Positions 1 through 12,877 of a stretch of 64,000 nt of DNA are shown piece by piece. Each line of letters starts with the position of its first letter. Within the stretch, counting starts at the first letter, position 1. The notes below the pieces were generated by a model. It was given only the letters and a program-made list of their open reading frames with translations. It ran no database searches and was not told the DNA's origin. Made by a program: the position numbers and the translations under genes. Source of the DNA: Bradysia coprophila (lineage: Eukaryota; Arthropoda; Insecta; Diptera; Sciaridae); NCBI RefSeq assembly GCF_014529535.1, contig NW_023503608.1:248001-312000 (forward strand). Direction: 5' to 3'.

Positions 1-3000
1 AACATCAAATTGCAACATCTAAAATAGAGACTGAGATAAATGCGGAGGGGGCTTATGCGACAGTAACAAAAATTACAAGAAAATGACCGACATTAAAAAT
101 TTAAGTTTGAAACAATCTTCCTCATAAGACTCAGTGTTGTCAGGATGAAAAAAAAAATTAATTCAAAAAGTGAAAGTTGTGCAAAGAATTGGATTTTGAG
201 GGGTAGACAGAAAAAGGGAACCGGAAAGATGATGAAACATTTTTTTTGTTTTAAATATATAAAGTGGATGTCATGTGGATGTCGGAACTAGCTTTGGATG
301 TCCATTCTATCTGGAATGGAAGGATTATTTTGACTGCGTCGTTGACTGTGATTCTTCCACTCGTTCTGTAAGTAACACAACAACAGACCAAAACTTTGTT
401 CAATATTTTAATAAGCAGCCAGTTCATTGTAAGTTTTGCTTTTGTAGAAAATATTTAGTGGAATTTTTTCTGTTTTATTAAATTAAAGTTTTAATAAAAG
501 GCAAACTCATTCTTATAATTATGAACCGATAGGCGATTACTTTATGGCTTGAAACGACAAATTGCAAACCCAGAGCAAATTGCTAAGACAACTCAGTATT
601 GTTATTACGTTTAAAAGGAAGATCCTCATCCGACACTTTAAATATTATCCAGCGATCAGTCTATACGTAAAACGAATGCACTTGTGACATCAAATGATGG
701 AATCATGATGTAAAAAGCTTCATAAAAATCTTTTGTATTGATGCAATTGAAAATAGAAGCTAAAGTTTGGCATAATGAATTCAGTGGGAGACACTTCTGA
801 CTTCTGTGAAACATTTGACCAATTTTCTCAAAATTTCAACCAAACTAAATTTTTTGGAAAATTCTAGTATTAACGAAATGAATTGAAGGATTTCAATAAG
901 AAAATCGGACTCAAAATTGCGAGACCACAAAGACTGCAACAAGCTCTATTGAATTTTAAGTAATTCTGTCAATGTCAAGAGGACAAAAAGTGCGTTCGAT
1001 TTTATCAAATTCGATGAATCCAACAACCTCAAAAATACAATTAAAAATTCTCATCAACTTTCCGGTCAGCTCATAACATTATTAATTTTTTTTTTAATTT
1101 AATCTCATTGCATTGTCTTAGTCACTGGAATATCGCAATTTAAACTGTGAAATGCTTAAGATTCAGCTCAGTTTTGGCGGATAAGATTCTTATTGAAGCA
1201 TATACATCCAGAGACTTAGACGACGAGGTAGATTTTTCTGATCATTTTGTTTGGTTCATTTAATCTAACAGTTTGTTGTTATTGACGGTTTTCATTTCGA
1301 TGACAATTTAATTTCTGAGTCATTAGTCCATAGTCAAATTACTCATCAACGCTGTTGTGGTATATAATGTAAAACCAAACAAGAAGATAATAATTACGTA
1401 ATATCCCACAATTATGAGCTGTAACGCATCATTTACATACTAAAAAAAAATAATTTTATTCTTTGCCAGTGCCAATTTGTTTTGTAATTTTTTTTCTCTG
1501 ATATCAATCAACTTATGTGTAAATATATTAAAAGTAAAAAAACAAAAAAAAATATTTGAATTTGAAGGAGTGTATCAAAACAAAAAAGAAAGAAGAAGAA
1601 AAAGAAAATTCAAGAAGAAGGAAAAATGTCATTTTCATCGCGTTAATTAAATTCAATTAGTAATTAAAAAAAAAAAAACATTTAACTAATTAAATAAAAT
1701 GGGGAAAATGTCGTGGGGTGTGAAAATAGCAACACATCAACGAGAGACAACGGATAAAAACATTTAGAAAATGGAAGAATGGATGGAAAGAGAACAACAA
1801 ATTCTAATATTATGAAAGTTATGTACTAATTTAGTGAAAAAATCATCATCAAGTCATCGTAAAGAAAATTATTGTGGCGAAGATGTAATGAAAAAAATTT
1901 TTTTTTGTTGTTTTGGAATGAACTGTTGTGCTTTTCGTTTTTCTATAATTTCATTTTATGTTTGTTTTGTGAATTCGTAATTTTGTTCTATAATAATTTG
2001 AAGATGCGCGTGTCTTACTTAATCGATTCCGTTATCATCAAACGTCTTAGTTTTTGTGCATCAGAAAATATTTACAGAAACAAAAAATCAAATGACATAA
2101 ATGTTATATTACTAATACTATAGCCATTTTTTCAACTTTACAATGAATAAGTTAATTATAACGATTTCGAATCCATCTACTTGGCACCCAAGGTATTTTA
2201 TTTTTCTTCTTTTGTTTCAAATAAATTGATAGTTCGAAATCAAACAAAAAAGAAATATTTCTAATTATGACTTATGTTCCAAGAAGAAGACGATTCGTTT
2301 TGTGTTTTTTTAGCCTAACTTTTTTTTTGTAGCCTAATGCTGAGTATAATGCGCTAACATTGTGATCACATGTGAACAAACGTTTTATTTTGTCAATTTT
2401 TTTTTTTTAATAAAATATTTGCTCAGACTAAAAGAACATTGTGGACTATGTTTAGGGGGGGATAAGCATTTCAAATCGATGAGTTTTCTTATTCACAACA
2501 CATTTTAACACACATGGTTCTGTATTCGCGACACCATATGCATTTGGGAAAACAACACACTGTGAGAGAGAGGGCCATATTGTCATATTGTAATCTCTAT
2601 TTTTCATCATTATCAACCATTCAACATCACGATCAAATTGAAACAAAAAATGAGTACGAAAAAAGTGAGAGTAAACCCACTTATGAGTATTTATCTAAAT
2701 GAGGTGGGGGAAGGGCTGAATATGGGGACACAAAAAGGGAATCAATTAATAAGAACCGTTAACAGAAGAAATGGATAAAAGGAAAAACAATGAAGCAATA
2801 TTAAGGTTCAATGATACAGACGTATTGAAGGGGAATAAAGTTATCCAGTCTAGACTTTCAGGTAGTAAGTTTGTAAAAATGTACTAGGAATTTTCTTGCA
2901 AATAAACAAAAATACGAAAAAAGGTAATTGTGACTACCAGTTTTGTGACTAAATATCAATCTGTTAAAATGAATAAAAAATCTGTTTCTTTGGTGTTTTA

Positions 3001-5057
3001 GTCGTTTTAGACATTTTAGTACATGAACGGCTGGGATTTGCTTTAAATGCCTATACATTTATAAACGCAAACTGTTATGTAGAAGAAGAAAAAATTGTCT
3101 TAAGTGTTCAACCTTTTAGAAACGGCTTGTCACTAGTCATCTGTTATTGACAACAGCGGTGATAATAAGCGATAAACTTTGTCTTCTGTCTATTGTTTGC
3201 AAATCGTTTATTATTGAAGCTTGCAAGGTTTTGCAATAAGATTGTTTAAACAACAGAAGTAACAGATTATGCCGTGACACACTTGCCGTTTGTAGAAGGT
3301 TTTTAATAAATAAATTATACTTGATGTCTTCCCGTTTATATCATTATCAATACCAGTTTCTGAACAGTTTCATAACTTGTTGACAATCCTAACAAGTTTT
3401 TGTTGTGGTTCTTTTTTTCGAAAGAAAACATCATGCGATTTCGTTATGATTTAAGCGGATCACGGTTAAAATTCCTACATTTTCGATATTTGGTTTGCCA
3501 ATTTTGTAGTTGTATTTATTTTGGTGGTTGCACCCGCGGAATAGTTTCTATGTTGTTTTTTTTTGCAAAGAAAATGCCAAAATTGACGATGTTCTAATGT
3601 TGCTTTTTTGATTATCTTTTTTTATATAAAGCTTTGGCGTTTCATTTTATGTTTTATTTTATTTTGTTTTTCGTTTTTAAAATGTTTGTATATTTTTTAT
3701 TTAATTAGGTTTCTTTTAAATATTAAAGTCATTGAAATTAAGTATAAAAAAGAAATTCATTTAAAAAATATAATCCAATTCAATAATAAATATCATTCAT
3801 CATCATCATCAAATATTACATGAAACACTGAAATTTGTTTGTTTGTTTTTCTTATTGTTTTTTTTTTATAATAGAAAAAAAAAAGATATTTTCATAACAC
3901 TCTCATATGTTACAATTTATCTCTCGAGAAAATAAATTTAAATATTCAAACAAATGAAAATGAAAGAAAGAAAAACCCTATTACTACAACGTAACACTTA
4001 AGAACATTGAAATCAATTTCAAAGTAGTTATGAGATTTATTAATTCATTTAAGGAAATAAATACAATATATTGATTGATACAACAACAACAACAAAACAA
4101 ACAAAATGGAAAGAAAAGAAAATCAAAGCAATAGTGCTTTGGTATAAAAAACAAAAAGAAAAAAAACCTAATACGAAAATTATATAAATTTAATGACTTC
4201 GTTCAGTTTATACTAAATAAAAAATAAGAAAAAAATAAATAAACTTTTAAAAATTAAAACTATGTGGTTCAGTCAATCCGATCATTGTAACCGAGTTGTA
4301 GCTTAGCTGACATGAGTGTCTAAATTTTCACGTTTCGTATTGTATTTTCGTTGATGTCGTCCTATAAAAATTCTTCTTGAAAAATGTAATAACCACCGCC
4401 AATGTGTTAGCTTTCAATTAAAAATAGATTCGTTTGTGTAAGTTTGACCAGTTCTGAGAAAAGTCAACAGAAAGTCAAAAAAGTCTATTATTTGTTGGAG
4501 GCTAACACAGTTGTGTCAGTTATCGGCGTCTTATTTCTCATAACGAATTTTTGTAAAAAGATATCAGCGAAAATACTGTACTTTAAAAACACCCTAATTC
4601 TTACAAAACTCCAATGTTGAAATCACGAAGATCTCAAAAGTGCCTTAATGTATTCGTTTTTGAAAGGTCAAATTATTCTAAAAAAGCAAACGCGCACAAC
4701 GTCCTAAGACTTAAGAATGTTCATATCCAGAACTTGTAACATCTGTGTTTCATCAGCTGGCCTCTATCTACTGCATTGTTCGACATATACGGCTTGAGTT
4801 GGTGCTCTTTACACCCACACGTAATATTCAGTTAAGAAGAACATCTCGATAAAAAATACCAATTAGCATTAATGCACTGAATGATGTAATGGTTAACAAG
4901 TCGGCTTACCACTGCGAAACGGAGTTGGTAGTGTGAGATTTCGGAACTCAACCGAAGACAGTTTTGTCCCGATTGTGAGATTTGAACCGATTGCCGGATT
5001 CGAACCGATTTTCAGATTTGTAAAGAAGATTGAATCAGTTCAAGTTGAGTGAAGAGG
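1..5057. other. AT-rich non-coding stretch, no gene recognised
   Basis: Long homopolymer A and T runs, CAA-rich patches near 4080 and several AATAAA-like hexamers. The open frames here are short, AT-biased and match no family I know. It could be the long 3' UTR of a gene lying to the left, but no coding exon supports that. Around 4880-4970 there is a weak tRNA-like pattern that may be an old SINE head; I do not call it. Confidence 0.5.
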
Positions 5058-5065
5058 GTTTGCAC

Positions 5066-5225
5066 CAGTGCCTATATTCGCGAAAATATTTTCACGAATT
5101 TTCTCAAATTTTCGCGATTTTCCCAAATTTTCACAAAAAACTTTTTGTGAAAATTCACGAAAATTTGAGAAATTCGTGAAAATTTGAGAAAATTCGTGAA
5201 AATATTTTCGCGAATATAGACACTG
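5066..5225. mobile_element. hAT-like MITE with 8-bp target site duplication
   Basis: A 160-bp near-palindromic element that begins CAGTG and ends CACTG, flanked on both sides by the same 8 bp, GTTTGCAC (5058-5065 and 5226-5233). Terminal inverted repeats run about 50 bp and contain TATATTCGCGAAAATATTTT-type sequence. An 8-bp duplication and CAGNG-type termini are typical of the hAT superfamily. It is too short to code for a transposase, so it is non-autonomous. Confidence 0.8.
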
Positions 5226-5275
5226 GTTTGCACGGATGACCGGAAATAGCATTGTAGGAGAAACGGTATTCGACT

Positions 5276-5365
5276 CCAACTAGTTTCGCTTCTATAGTAC
5301 GTCAAAGATAACACTGTTATCCAACTAGTTTCGCTTCTATAGTACGTCAAAGATAACACTGTTAT
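5276..5365. repeat. Two identical 45-bp tandem units
   Basis: 5276-5320 and 5321-5365 are identical 45-bp units starting CCAACTAGTTTCGC. The identity points to a recent duplication. They start 43 bp beyond the right target duplication of the adjacent MITE. Confidence 0.9.
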
Positions 5366-5929
5366 CATAACACTAGGTTTGTCGCTCAGCTTACCGCTGG
5401 CACAGAAAAGTATTTCGGTAAAAAAAATACAAGTGTAAAAATATACCATATATCTTGACCTTGACCTTGCACATTTCCGGAAGAGCTTGAACGTTGAATC
5501 ACTAACAATGGAATGACCCACTTGGATCCCTCTTTTTGCCCTCCTTGTTCGTTACGTTAACACATTGTATCATTGTGATGAACAGCGCCGGACCGCCACC
5601 CGATATGCGTGAAACTTAAAACTAACAACAATCCCCGTCGCTCGACCAAGTGACCGGACTATCCACGTTTTGCAGTTTTAAATCAATTTGTCGAACTATA
5701 CATTTAAATTACCTGGACCAGGTAACACTCAAGTTCCTTCCGTGTCACTGTATATATGCAGTGAAATTACCTGACACCCCAGATCCTGCCATCCAGTCGT
5801 TATTGTTTGACTCAATGGGAATTCATATATTGGGATTGGAGAAGAGATAATTGACATGCAAAAGGTCACAATCATTCAGGTTGGCACGAGGTGGATGGAT
5901 TGAATTCTTGAGTGGATAAATCGGAGACG

Positions 5930-6072
5930 CCACTCTTCATATTATACTATTTTCTCTTCTGAAAAGCCATGATCCATAAAATCACTTACATTACCCACTC
6001 TTTGCCTTGTTATCATGCATAAAGAAATTGCCGGAGGCAATATCTACAGCCTTCATAAATTCCTATTTAAAC
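5930..6072 (-). repeat. Dispersed repeat, inverted copy of 31299-31469
   Basis: The reverse complement of this stretch matches 31299-31469 over most of its length, including the shared core GATAACAAGGCAAAGAGTGG and the motif TTGCCTCCGGCAA. The copy at 31.3 kb has an extra ~16 bp containing CCGTACGAAG that this copy lacks. It lies just downstream of the 3' end of the MFS transporter gene. Confidence 0.7.
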
Positions 6073-6310
6073 CTTAGACGAACTATGAGTAATAATTTGT
6101 CTAAGTAAGATTCTCATAAATTCCAAAGATGCCAGAGATACAACGACTATTTTCGAGTAAAAAGACCTCGATCCCATAACGTTGTACATTATTGCCGCGA
6201 TGAAAACCAAAATTATCCGTGTATAAATAAATTTAATTTATTGCATGATATGATTTGATGAGGTAAAAAGTCATTCAATGAATGTTAAATAAATAAAAGA
6301 AATAAATAAT

Positions 6311-8378
6311 TTACGTAGCCATATCAGCTCCACGCGTTTCATACGGAAGTAGCAAACAGGCAACACTAGCACACACTGCAAAAAGACCATAAACTGATAC
6401 TGCACTCCAAACAGAAGACTGCAACAGTACCTATAATAAGCCGAAATATTATCAACTTCATCTAGTAAATATATTCCGTAAATAAAATTAGGACCTGAGC
6501 TACATATGGTGTGGCCATTGCACCGAGTCTTGCTAATGCTGAGCAACCGCCAACTCCTACTGACCGTAAAGATGTCGGATACACTTCGGGCGTGTATACA
6601 TATGCAGCTTGAAAAAGTCCAGCAATAACCCCTCGAGCCATGAACAAGATGATTGTTAAGATTGTCCGACTAGAAAGCGAAATTATTTAACTTCCTAAAG
6701 TCTAACGCAAGCAACACAAAAAGTACTCTTCAGTCGATGTTAACAGTAAAACGCATCCAGCGTACAATAAAAATTGCAGTGCCATGGTTTTCTTACGTCC
6801 AAATTTTTCAATTATAGCAATTGTCGCAAAAATACCCGGAAATTCAGCTAAGGTTGTCCACAATAAGTCCATATAGTCGGTTGTCTGTAATGGATGACAT
6901 TCAGCAGAATTGTCTGGATCGATTCGATTGTTGTATCCACCAAATAGTTCGGTTGACATTAAAACTAGCCCGTAGTAACAGAAGGCACAAGACATCCTTG
7001 AATAAATAAAATTCAAAATACATCGAGGTAACGAGATGGCAGCAGAATGTTTACCATATGAACCACAATAAAAGCGTAGTACGTCGTAACGATTTACTCA
7101 GTAGAGCTTTGATGCTTCCTCTAGGTCCGGAAGGACCATCCACAACCAATCTACCCAAAAGCATAGGCCGTTTGTTGTCTTTAGCAATCTAAAGTCGGTA
7201 AAATTTATGCCAAAAATAAATTAATTTTTCTCAATTGAAACTGAGCTTAATTTTCACCTGTTCTATTGTTGATAGAGCTTTCTCAGTTTGGCCACTCGCT
7301 ACGTGGTAGCGCGCTGATTCGGGTAACCACTAAGACAAAAATCATTTTTGTTTTAAAGAATTATTGTGGAGTATTGATATTTTAGGACTATTTCCAACGA
7401 CTCACCGGAGTTATAATTGCAAACACGAACAAAGGAGCTGCAGAAAGACCCAACAACCATCTCCATCCCAGTGTAGGAGCTACAGCCAGCGCTAGTGCCA
7501 CTTCGAAACAAGCACCGAGTGCCCAAAAGCACTAAAATATTTCACAAGTCAAATTTTTATGTTACTTAATTGAATTTACGCATTCCCGCACTTACGTCTA
7601 AGAGAACCACACATTTGGCTCGTTGTTTCGTTGGAAGAAATTCAGCGTATAACGTTACTCTATTCGAGAAGAAAGATGAATATTCTCATTTTAAGTTCTG
7701 TTTAGCTTCGACTTCGACACACTTACGACTGAGGGACACATCCAATAGCAAAACCGACAAGTCCTCTTAAAAATAGCAGCCACCCAAAACTTGGAGCAAC
7801 TGAGCTCAACAAACCGTATAAAAATAGTAGTACACCACACAAAGTCAATGCCTGCAAAAAGCGTCATTGTTAACAATTGTATCATGCATAGCATACAGTA
7901 CAACGAAGATCCTACCGGCTTCCTTCCGTATCTATCACTTAATTGTCCCCAAAATGTTGAACTAAGCATCATCCCCAAGAATACAATGGTTGTTGTCAAA
8001 GCTTGTTGGTATCGTGTAATACCCCAATCACAGTGCAGAGCGGGACCTAACACACTCAAAATGGTCATTTCCATCGAATCGGCCATCCAACACAAACCAA
8101 CGCACAGTGATAATTTCACTTGGAACCATCCAAAGCCTAACGCATTAACAGCTTGTGTGACTGTATAAGTATCTAAAGATTGATTTCAAATTAATTTTAA
8201 AGAATCACTTCGGTATGCGGAAACAAATACCGTCGGGTACAACACTAACAGATGAAAGTTCGAACTCCTGACTAAGTGGATGTTCTCTATTCGCTTCGAC
8301 TGTTTCCAAGCCGGTTGGAACATTCGCCCCTGGCATTTCTTCATAATCTTTGGTAACTCCGGAACGTCTAAACCCCAT
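6311..8378 (-). CDS. SVOP/SV2-like major facilitator transporter
   Basis: Synaptic-vesicle-2-related (SVOP-type) organic solute/ion transporter, 499 aa, about 12 membrane segments; the substrate is unknown. Exons, 5' to 3': 8231-8378, 7916-8172, 7727-7851, 7596-7659, 7406-7531, 7258-7329, 7055-7188, 6718-6996, 6495-6669, 6311-6430. All introns are GT-AG and phases agree. The protein opens MGFRRSG, then has the SVOP hallmark [16 protein letters not shown] before TM1, the MFS loop DRYGRKP after TM2, [13 protein letters not shown] in TM4, WLPESARY in the central loop, and [13 protein letters not shown] in TM10-11. It ends [10 protein letters not shown], giving the expected length. The ATG at 8378 is chosen because the frame upstream has no further ATG. 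A polyadenylation signal (AATAAA on the minus strand) lies at 6237-6242. The fold assignment is firm; synaptic-vesicle localisation is only inferred from the family. Confidence 0.93.
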
Positions 8379-9084
8379 TTTTATGCTAAAAGTGATAACA
8401 ATAAAATTAGACAACGACTCAATTTAGAAAACAAATTTGAAAGCTACAGTTAACTCAATTCACTAACTGCACTGATGAGAAATAATAGATAATTATAGAG
8501 TGATAGTATGCTTGCCACATATCCAGACTGACTACCAAAAAGTGCGTTAAGCGATCTGCTTAGAGAGGGATTATAAACTTAGTAAAGGGTGCAAATTCGT
8601 CTCAAAATAGGCGTCAACTGAAGAATTTTTAGTGAAGCTTCTAAATTTAAAAAATTTTAGAAGCTATTCAGCATCCTTCAAAATATGTAGGTGTACTCGA
8701 TTGTACGTGGCATGAGAATGCTAATTAAATTAAGGTACTAGTATTTCGGCTAGGAATGATCCAACAAACTCAATCATTTATTAAAACAACAACAAACTGT
8801 CATAGAGAAGCGCATAACTTTCAAACAAGGTACATTTATCTCCTTTATGGATTGGTCATATCGGCAAAACTTCAGGTGATTTTTTGAACAAGCGGTCTCC
8901 AATTTTAATGAGTGATAGCTCGTTGGTTTCGTCTTTCAATTCTAGCAAACACGTATCTTTCACTTTTTCGAGAAAAAAATTTTTTTCTGTGAAAAGTGTT
9001 CAAAAGTAAAGACATGTCAGAGGGTACCGAAAACAGGTTTTCGGCAATAGCTCAAGAAAATTATTTTAAATTGTTGTAACGTTG

Positions 9085-9133
9085 TACGAATGTCGGCCTT
9101 GAAATTTAGGTCTTTCCAAGGCCGACATTCGTA
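9085..9133. repeat. Perfect 17-bp inverted repeat
   Basis: TACGAATGTCGGCCTTG (9085-9101) is repeated in inverse at 9117-9133 with a 15-nt loop. This could be a MITE remnant or a hairpin. No poly-T tail marks it as a transcribed unit. Confidence 0.75.
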
Positions 9134-11614
9134 TGAGTATACGCAACGCTTGGTGCGAGTAGATCTACGAGAGTTATGATTTCAAATATAGCAGATGTTC
9201 GGAGAGTCCGATTTCCCTGCAGCATCAGTGATCCATGGAACTGATTATGGGGTGGTGTAGATGGCCTCACCCACTATCGTTTCACATATAAATGAGCCCA
9301 GTACTTTTGTGCTGTAAGCCTACAGAAGTCTTGGAAAAAAAATTGGTGCCAAAATGCAGATTTTTTCCTTCTTTCGGGGAGCTCTACAGCTGGAACAGCA
9401 TCTGGAGCGGTACTACGGCAGTCCTTTTTTATCGTCTACTATTCTTTTACCTTATCATTAGAAAAACGCTTCGCTATGTCGCGAATTATGTCGTTACAAC
9501 AGATCCAGTAATCTGCAGATAAAATAGCTTTATGCCCCTCCCTTATAGATATTTATTTTGACGATTTTGATTATGTATACCACGCGAGGACTAAAGCACC
9601 TAGTGTCTAAAAAAGCATTTCTCATTAACTAACTAAAAATTACAATTTTTTTTTTAAATATTCACTACCAATAACTAGTTGTACATTAAGTGCCACGCAT
9701 AGAGTATACCGTAAATTGTAATTTATTTTCATAAAATTGCAACCTATGCAGTTCATATTACAATTAATTTTAGAACTATAGCATTTTACACCGTCTCGCT
9801 GACTAAATTCGTTTAAGCTTAAGGTGACTGCATGCATATGGTTGTTGTGAACGCTTTAGTTACTTCAAATTATAAAACAACAAAATTCTTACAAGTTTCA
9901 CTTGGATTCACAATATTTTTTATGAAAACAAAAAAAAATGAAAGAAATAAACTCAAACTCAACCGACCGATGTAAATAAAGGCACGTGCGTCTTGTTAAG
10001 TTACGAGTAAAAAGCCAACCGAAGCGATCTCTTTGATATTCAATCTACTCTTCTCTTACATTCATTGACTTACTTATTCACTATACTATAACTCAATATA
10101 TCCACAAAGGTGTAGTATAGGTATGTAAAGATGAAAATGTTTTTGTTTCGATTATGACTTCATAGCAAAAGGAATATCCGCACACACAATTTATTCACAG
10201 TTATATTGGAATTCGTTCGCTAATTATTTTCTTCAAGACTTCGATCGCCAGTTCATCGAACTCTATAGATCCACAGAAATATTATTGTAACAGCAATATT
10301 CAGTTTACATAATTTCATTGTTATTATTTTCTTAGATCACACTAAAGTTGTGTACACTAAAGTAAGTCGATGTCTTTGTCATGTCATCAATGGTATGAAT
10401 CGCGCAATAACATTCTTACTACTCTGGTGTTATTTGGACGATTCACATTAGACGTGAGAAAGGTGCTGAACCTTTTATTTTACATTTTAAAAGTTTGTAC
10501 ACTCATCAGGTTGTTACTTGAAAAAAGTCATTAAACTAAACGCATTCCGTTAATTGATTGCAACTGAAATAACTTTTCGTTTAGTTATAGCACATTAACT
10601 TGTAAGAACCGATCACTGTCCGACATTTTTATACTTTAGTTGAGTGATGACTAACAAAATATGCAACAACTCTTTTGGTTCAAATTCAACAATAAACTGG
10701 AATTTAAGAAGCAGCAAAGACGAAGAAGTACCTGATGAGAGAGTGTCTTGCACTGTGTTAACAACTTTACGACATTATACAACATATTATACTCTACTCT
10801 TTTGTCGGATGGGTGTTTTAAGTCAGCGAGTATATACCAAAAATGTCTCTTTTAATTGAATGGAACCAAGTCGATTTTCTCTCTATTTTTGATCGAGTTT
10901 ACTATATATCAATGAAATTCGTCTTTGAGGGTCCGATTTGTGCGTTCTTGAGCTTCATTCATTTCTGTAAGTTTAATTTACCTACTTGTTGATTGTTGGT
11001 AGCTGTTTCAATGATAATATCGTGAAAGTTAATCGCCTAATTTTGTAAATTTAATAAATGGTAAGGTGAGTAATTTTAGTAGAGGATGAAATTATGTTGC
11101 AGACCGTTGGTTTTCCTATCTTTTACTTATTGTTGACATGAATGGCTTAAAATTTTTATCTGCTAATCGGGCATAGACTGGCGCAATTCATTAGCGGGAC
11201 AACGAGCTAGTTAATGCATATGTCAATACACCGTCATGACATAAAAATTTGTTAAAAATTTTGATCACAGCTGAAACTTTCGTTTTATTAACCTTCTATA
11301 GACGGTTAATTATATGTCAAATATAAATGTCGATCTGTAACTTCCTATGATCTAGGCGGTGCAATAGTTATCGGGTTATCACTTCGTTCGGGCTACAAGC
11401 AAAAATATGTAGCTTAAAAACATCGTCCAAACCTAGTACTTAAAACAATTTTCATGCAGAGGGAAAAAATCGAGGGAAAATTTCCAAAATTGAACTCGAT
11501 TTTGGCCCCAAGGCATGAAAAGTATTTTTACTTTACTAGTGAGGTAATGTGGCCATTCCCTCACTAGTGAAGTCCCTTTCCTTCGCTCGTAAAGTAAAAC
11601 GCCATACTTTACAC

Positions 11615-11717
11615 GTGAAATAATTTGATATCTCGTATCACGATGAGTAAAAGTACCTCGGGCTGAAGCCCTCGGATACTTTTACTTATCTGGATACGAG
11701 ATATCAAATTACTTCAC
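11615..11717. repeat. Nested palindrome, MITE-like
   Basis: Outer arms 11615-11639 and 11693-11717 carry GATATCTCGTATC and its reverse complement. The inside is again palindromic (AGTAAAAGTACCTCGGGCT against its complement with GAAG at the centre). It belongs in style with the other palindromes near 37 and 47.7 kb. Confidence 0.75.
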
Positions 11718-12877
11718 TGGTATAGTAATGTACTATTACGTATTACGGTATGTTTCATTTTCATTGCCTAATCACGTAAAGCATTGTACTTACGAGGTTC
11801 CAAGTTGTGTCACTTATCAAATACACAACTTGACACCTCGGAAGTAATATACTAATACTTCAGCTAGTACGTTCAAAACAACAAATCTGCAATCAAAAAG
11901 ACGTAATACCATTAAAAAATCTATTACTTTACATTTTTAACATTAAATATGATGATCTCCTAATAAGCAAAAGTCTTTGCTTATTTTTGTCGTTGCTGTG
12001 CACAAAACAGATACTAATATTCTAGATTAATTTATTCGATCGTGCGAAGACTACAACACATTGTAAAAGTTATCGTCTATCTAAGCGATTGCTTCCTGTG
12101 CGTGTAAAACAACAAAATTATTTTTCTAATAAATGTTCGATTTTTCCTGTTACCTCATTGTCACTATATTAGCGAATGCCAATCTACAAACACCAGAAAA
12201 AATATACAAAATATACACAACGACAGAACAAGCAAAATACATCAGATAGGTTTAAGAAAATCGCCTTCACGTTGTATTACACTTCAAACAATATATACAT
12301 ACCACAAATTGCACATGATATGATTTACATATTGCATTGTTATCATTTTTAATTTAACGGTGACAATTTAAACTTAGAAATTTTAATTATTTAGTTGTAA
12401 GTACAAATGTTGTAAATCGAGAGTTTGTCTTTCAGTTGAACTTTAGGTGTAGCTTTTTATAAATCTTACATATACCACTTATAAAAATCAAACTATTACA
12501 TCGAGCTGTGGATCGGTTGAGGCATCTGGACAAAAATTCCCCTCCACTATGACGACCTGACTTATAATTTAGAATTAATAGGTCGTCCTGCAATAATTAA
12601 AAGTGAAAAAAGTATTCTCCCCAATGTTACTCTTCAAAGACATTTCTTTATGTTGAGTTATGATTTCATCGAAAAGCGAAACTATTGAAGAAATACGACG
12701 CGACGGAATTGTTAACAAAGACCGCTCGACTACACTATCCAATTATACGTATATGAATTCGTGTTAGTTTTTTTTCTCTATTAATTCAAGTTGAGGTATC
12801 CAACAGACGAAAAAAAACCCAAAATATTTTGGATATGCTATACCTCAACAGCATCGACCAAAAATAAATTAGTCAAA

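Larger units (their letters stand above)
8379..12877. other. Intergenic region between two divergent genes
   Basis: About 4.5 kb between the starts of the MFS transporter (minus) and the nrf-6-like gene (plus), so it should carry both promoters. I see no convincing coding exon. It contains a perfect hairpin at 9085-9133 and a complex palindrome at 11615-11717, and may hold non-coding first exons of either gene. Confidence 0.6.

Noticed and set aside
4950-5000. GGATTCGAACC-type B-box-like sequence
   Set aside because: It sits in a run of GATTTGAACCGATT-like repeats; no matching A box or cloverleaf, so not a tRNA.
5040-5521. 149-codon minus-strand frame
   Set aside because: Runs through the MITE palindrome and the 45-bp tandem duplication; its repeated peptide is just the duplicated DNA.
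12791-12877. Upstream extension of the nrf-6-like reading frame
   Set aside because: It would start at TTG and precede the signal peptide; the ATG at 12878 has good context and gives a normal signal sequence.
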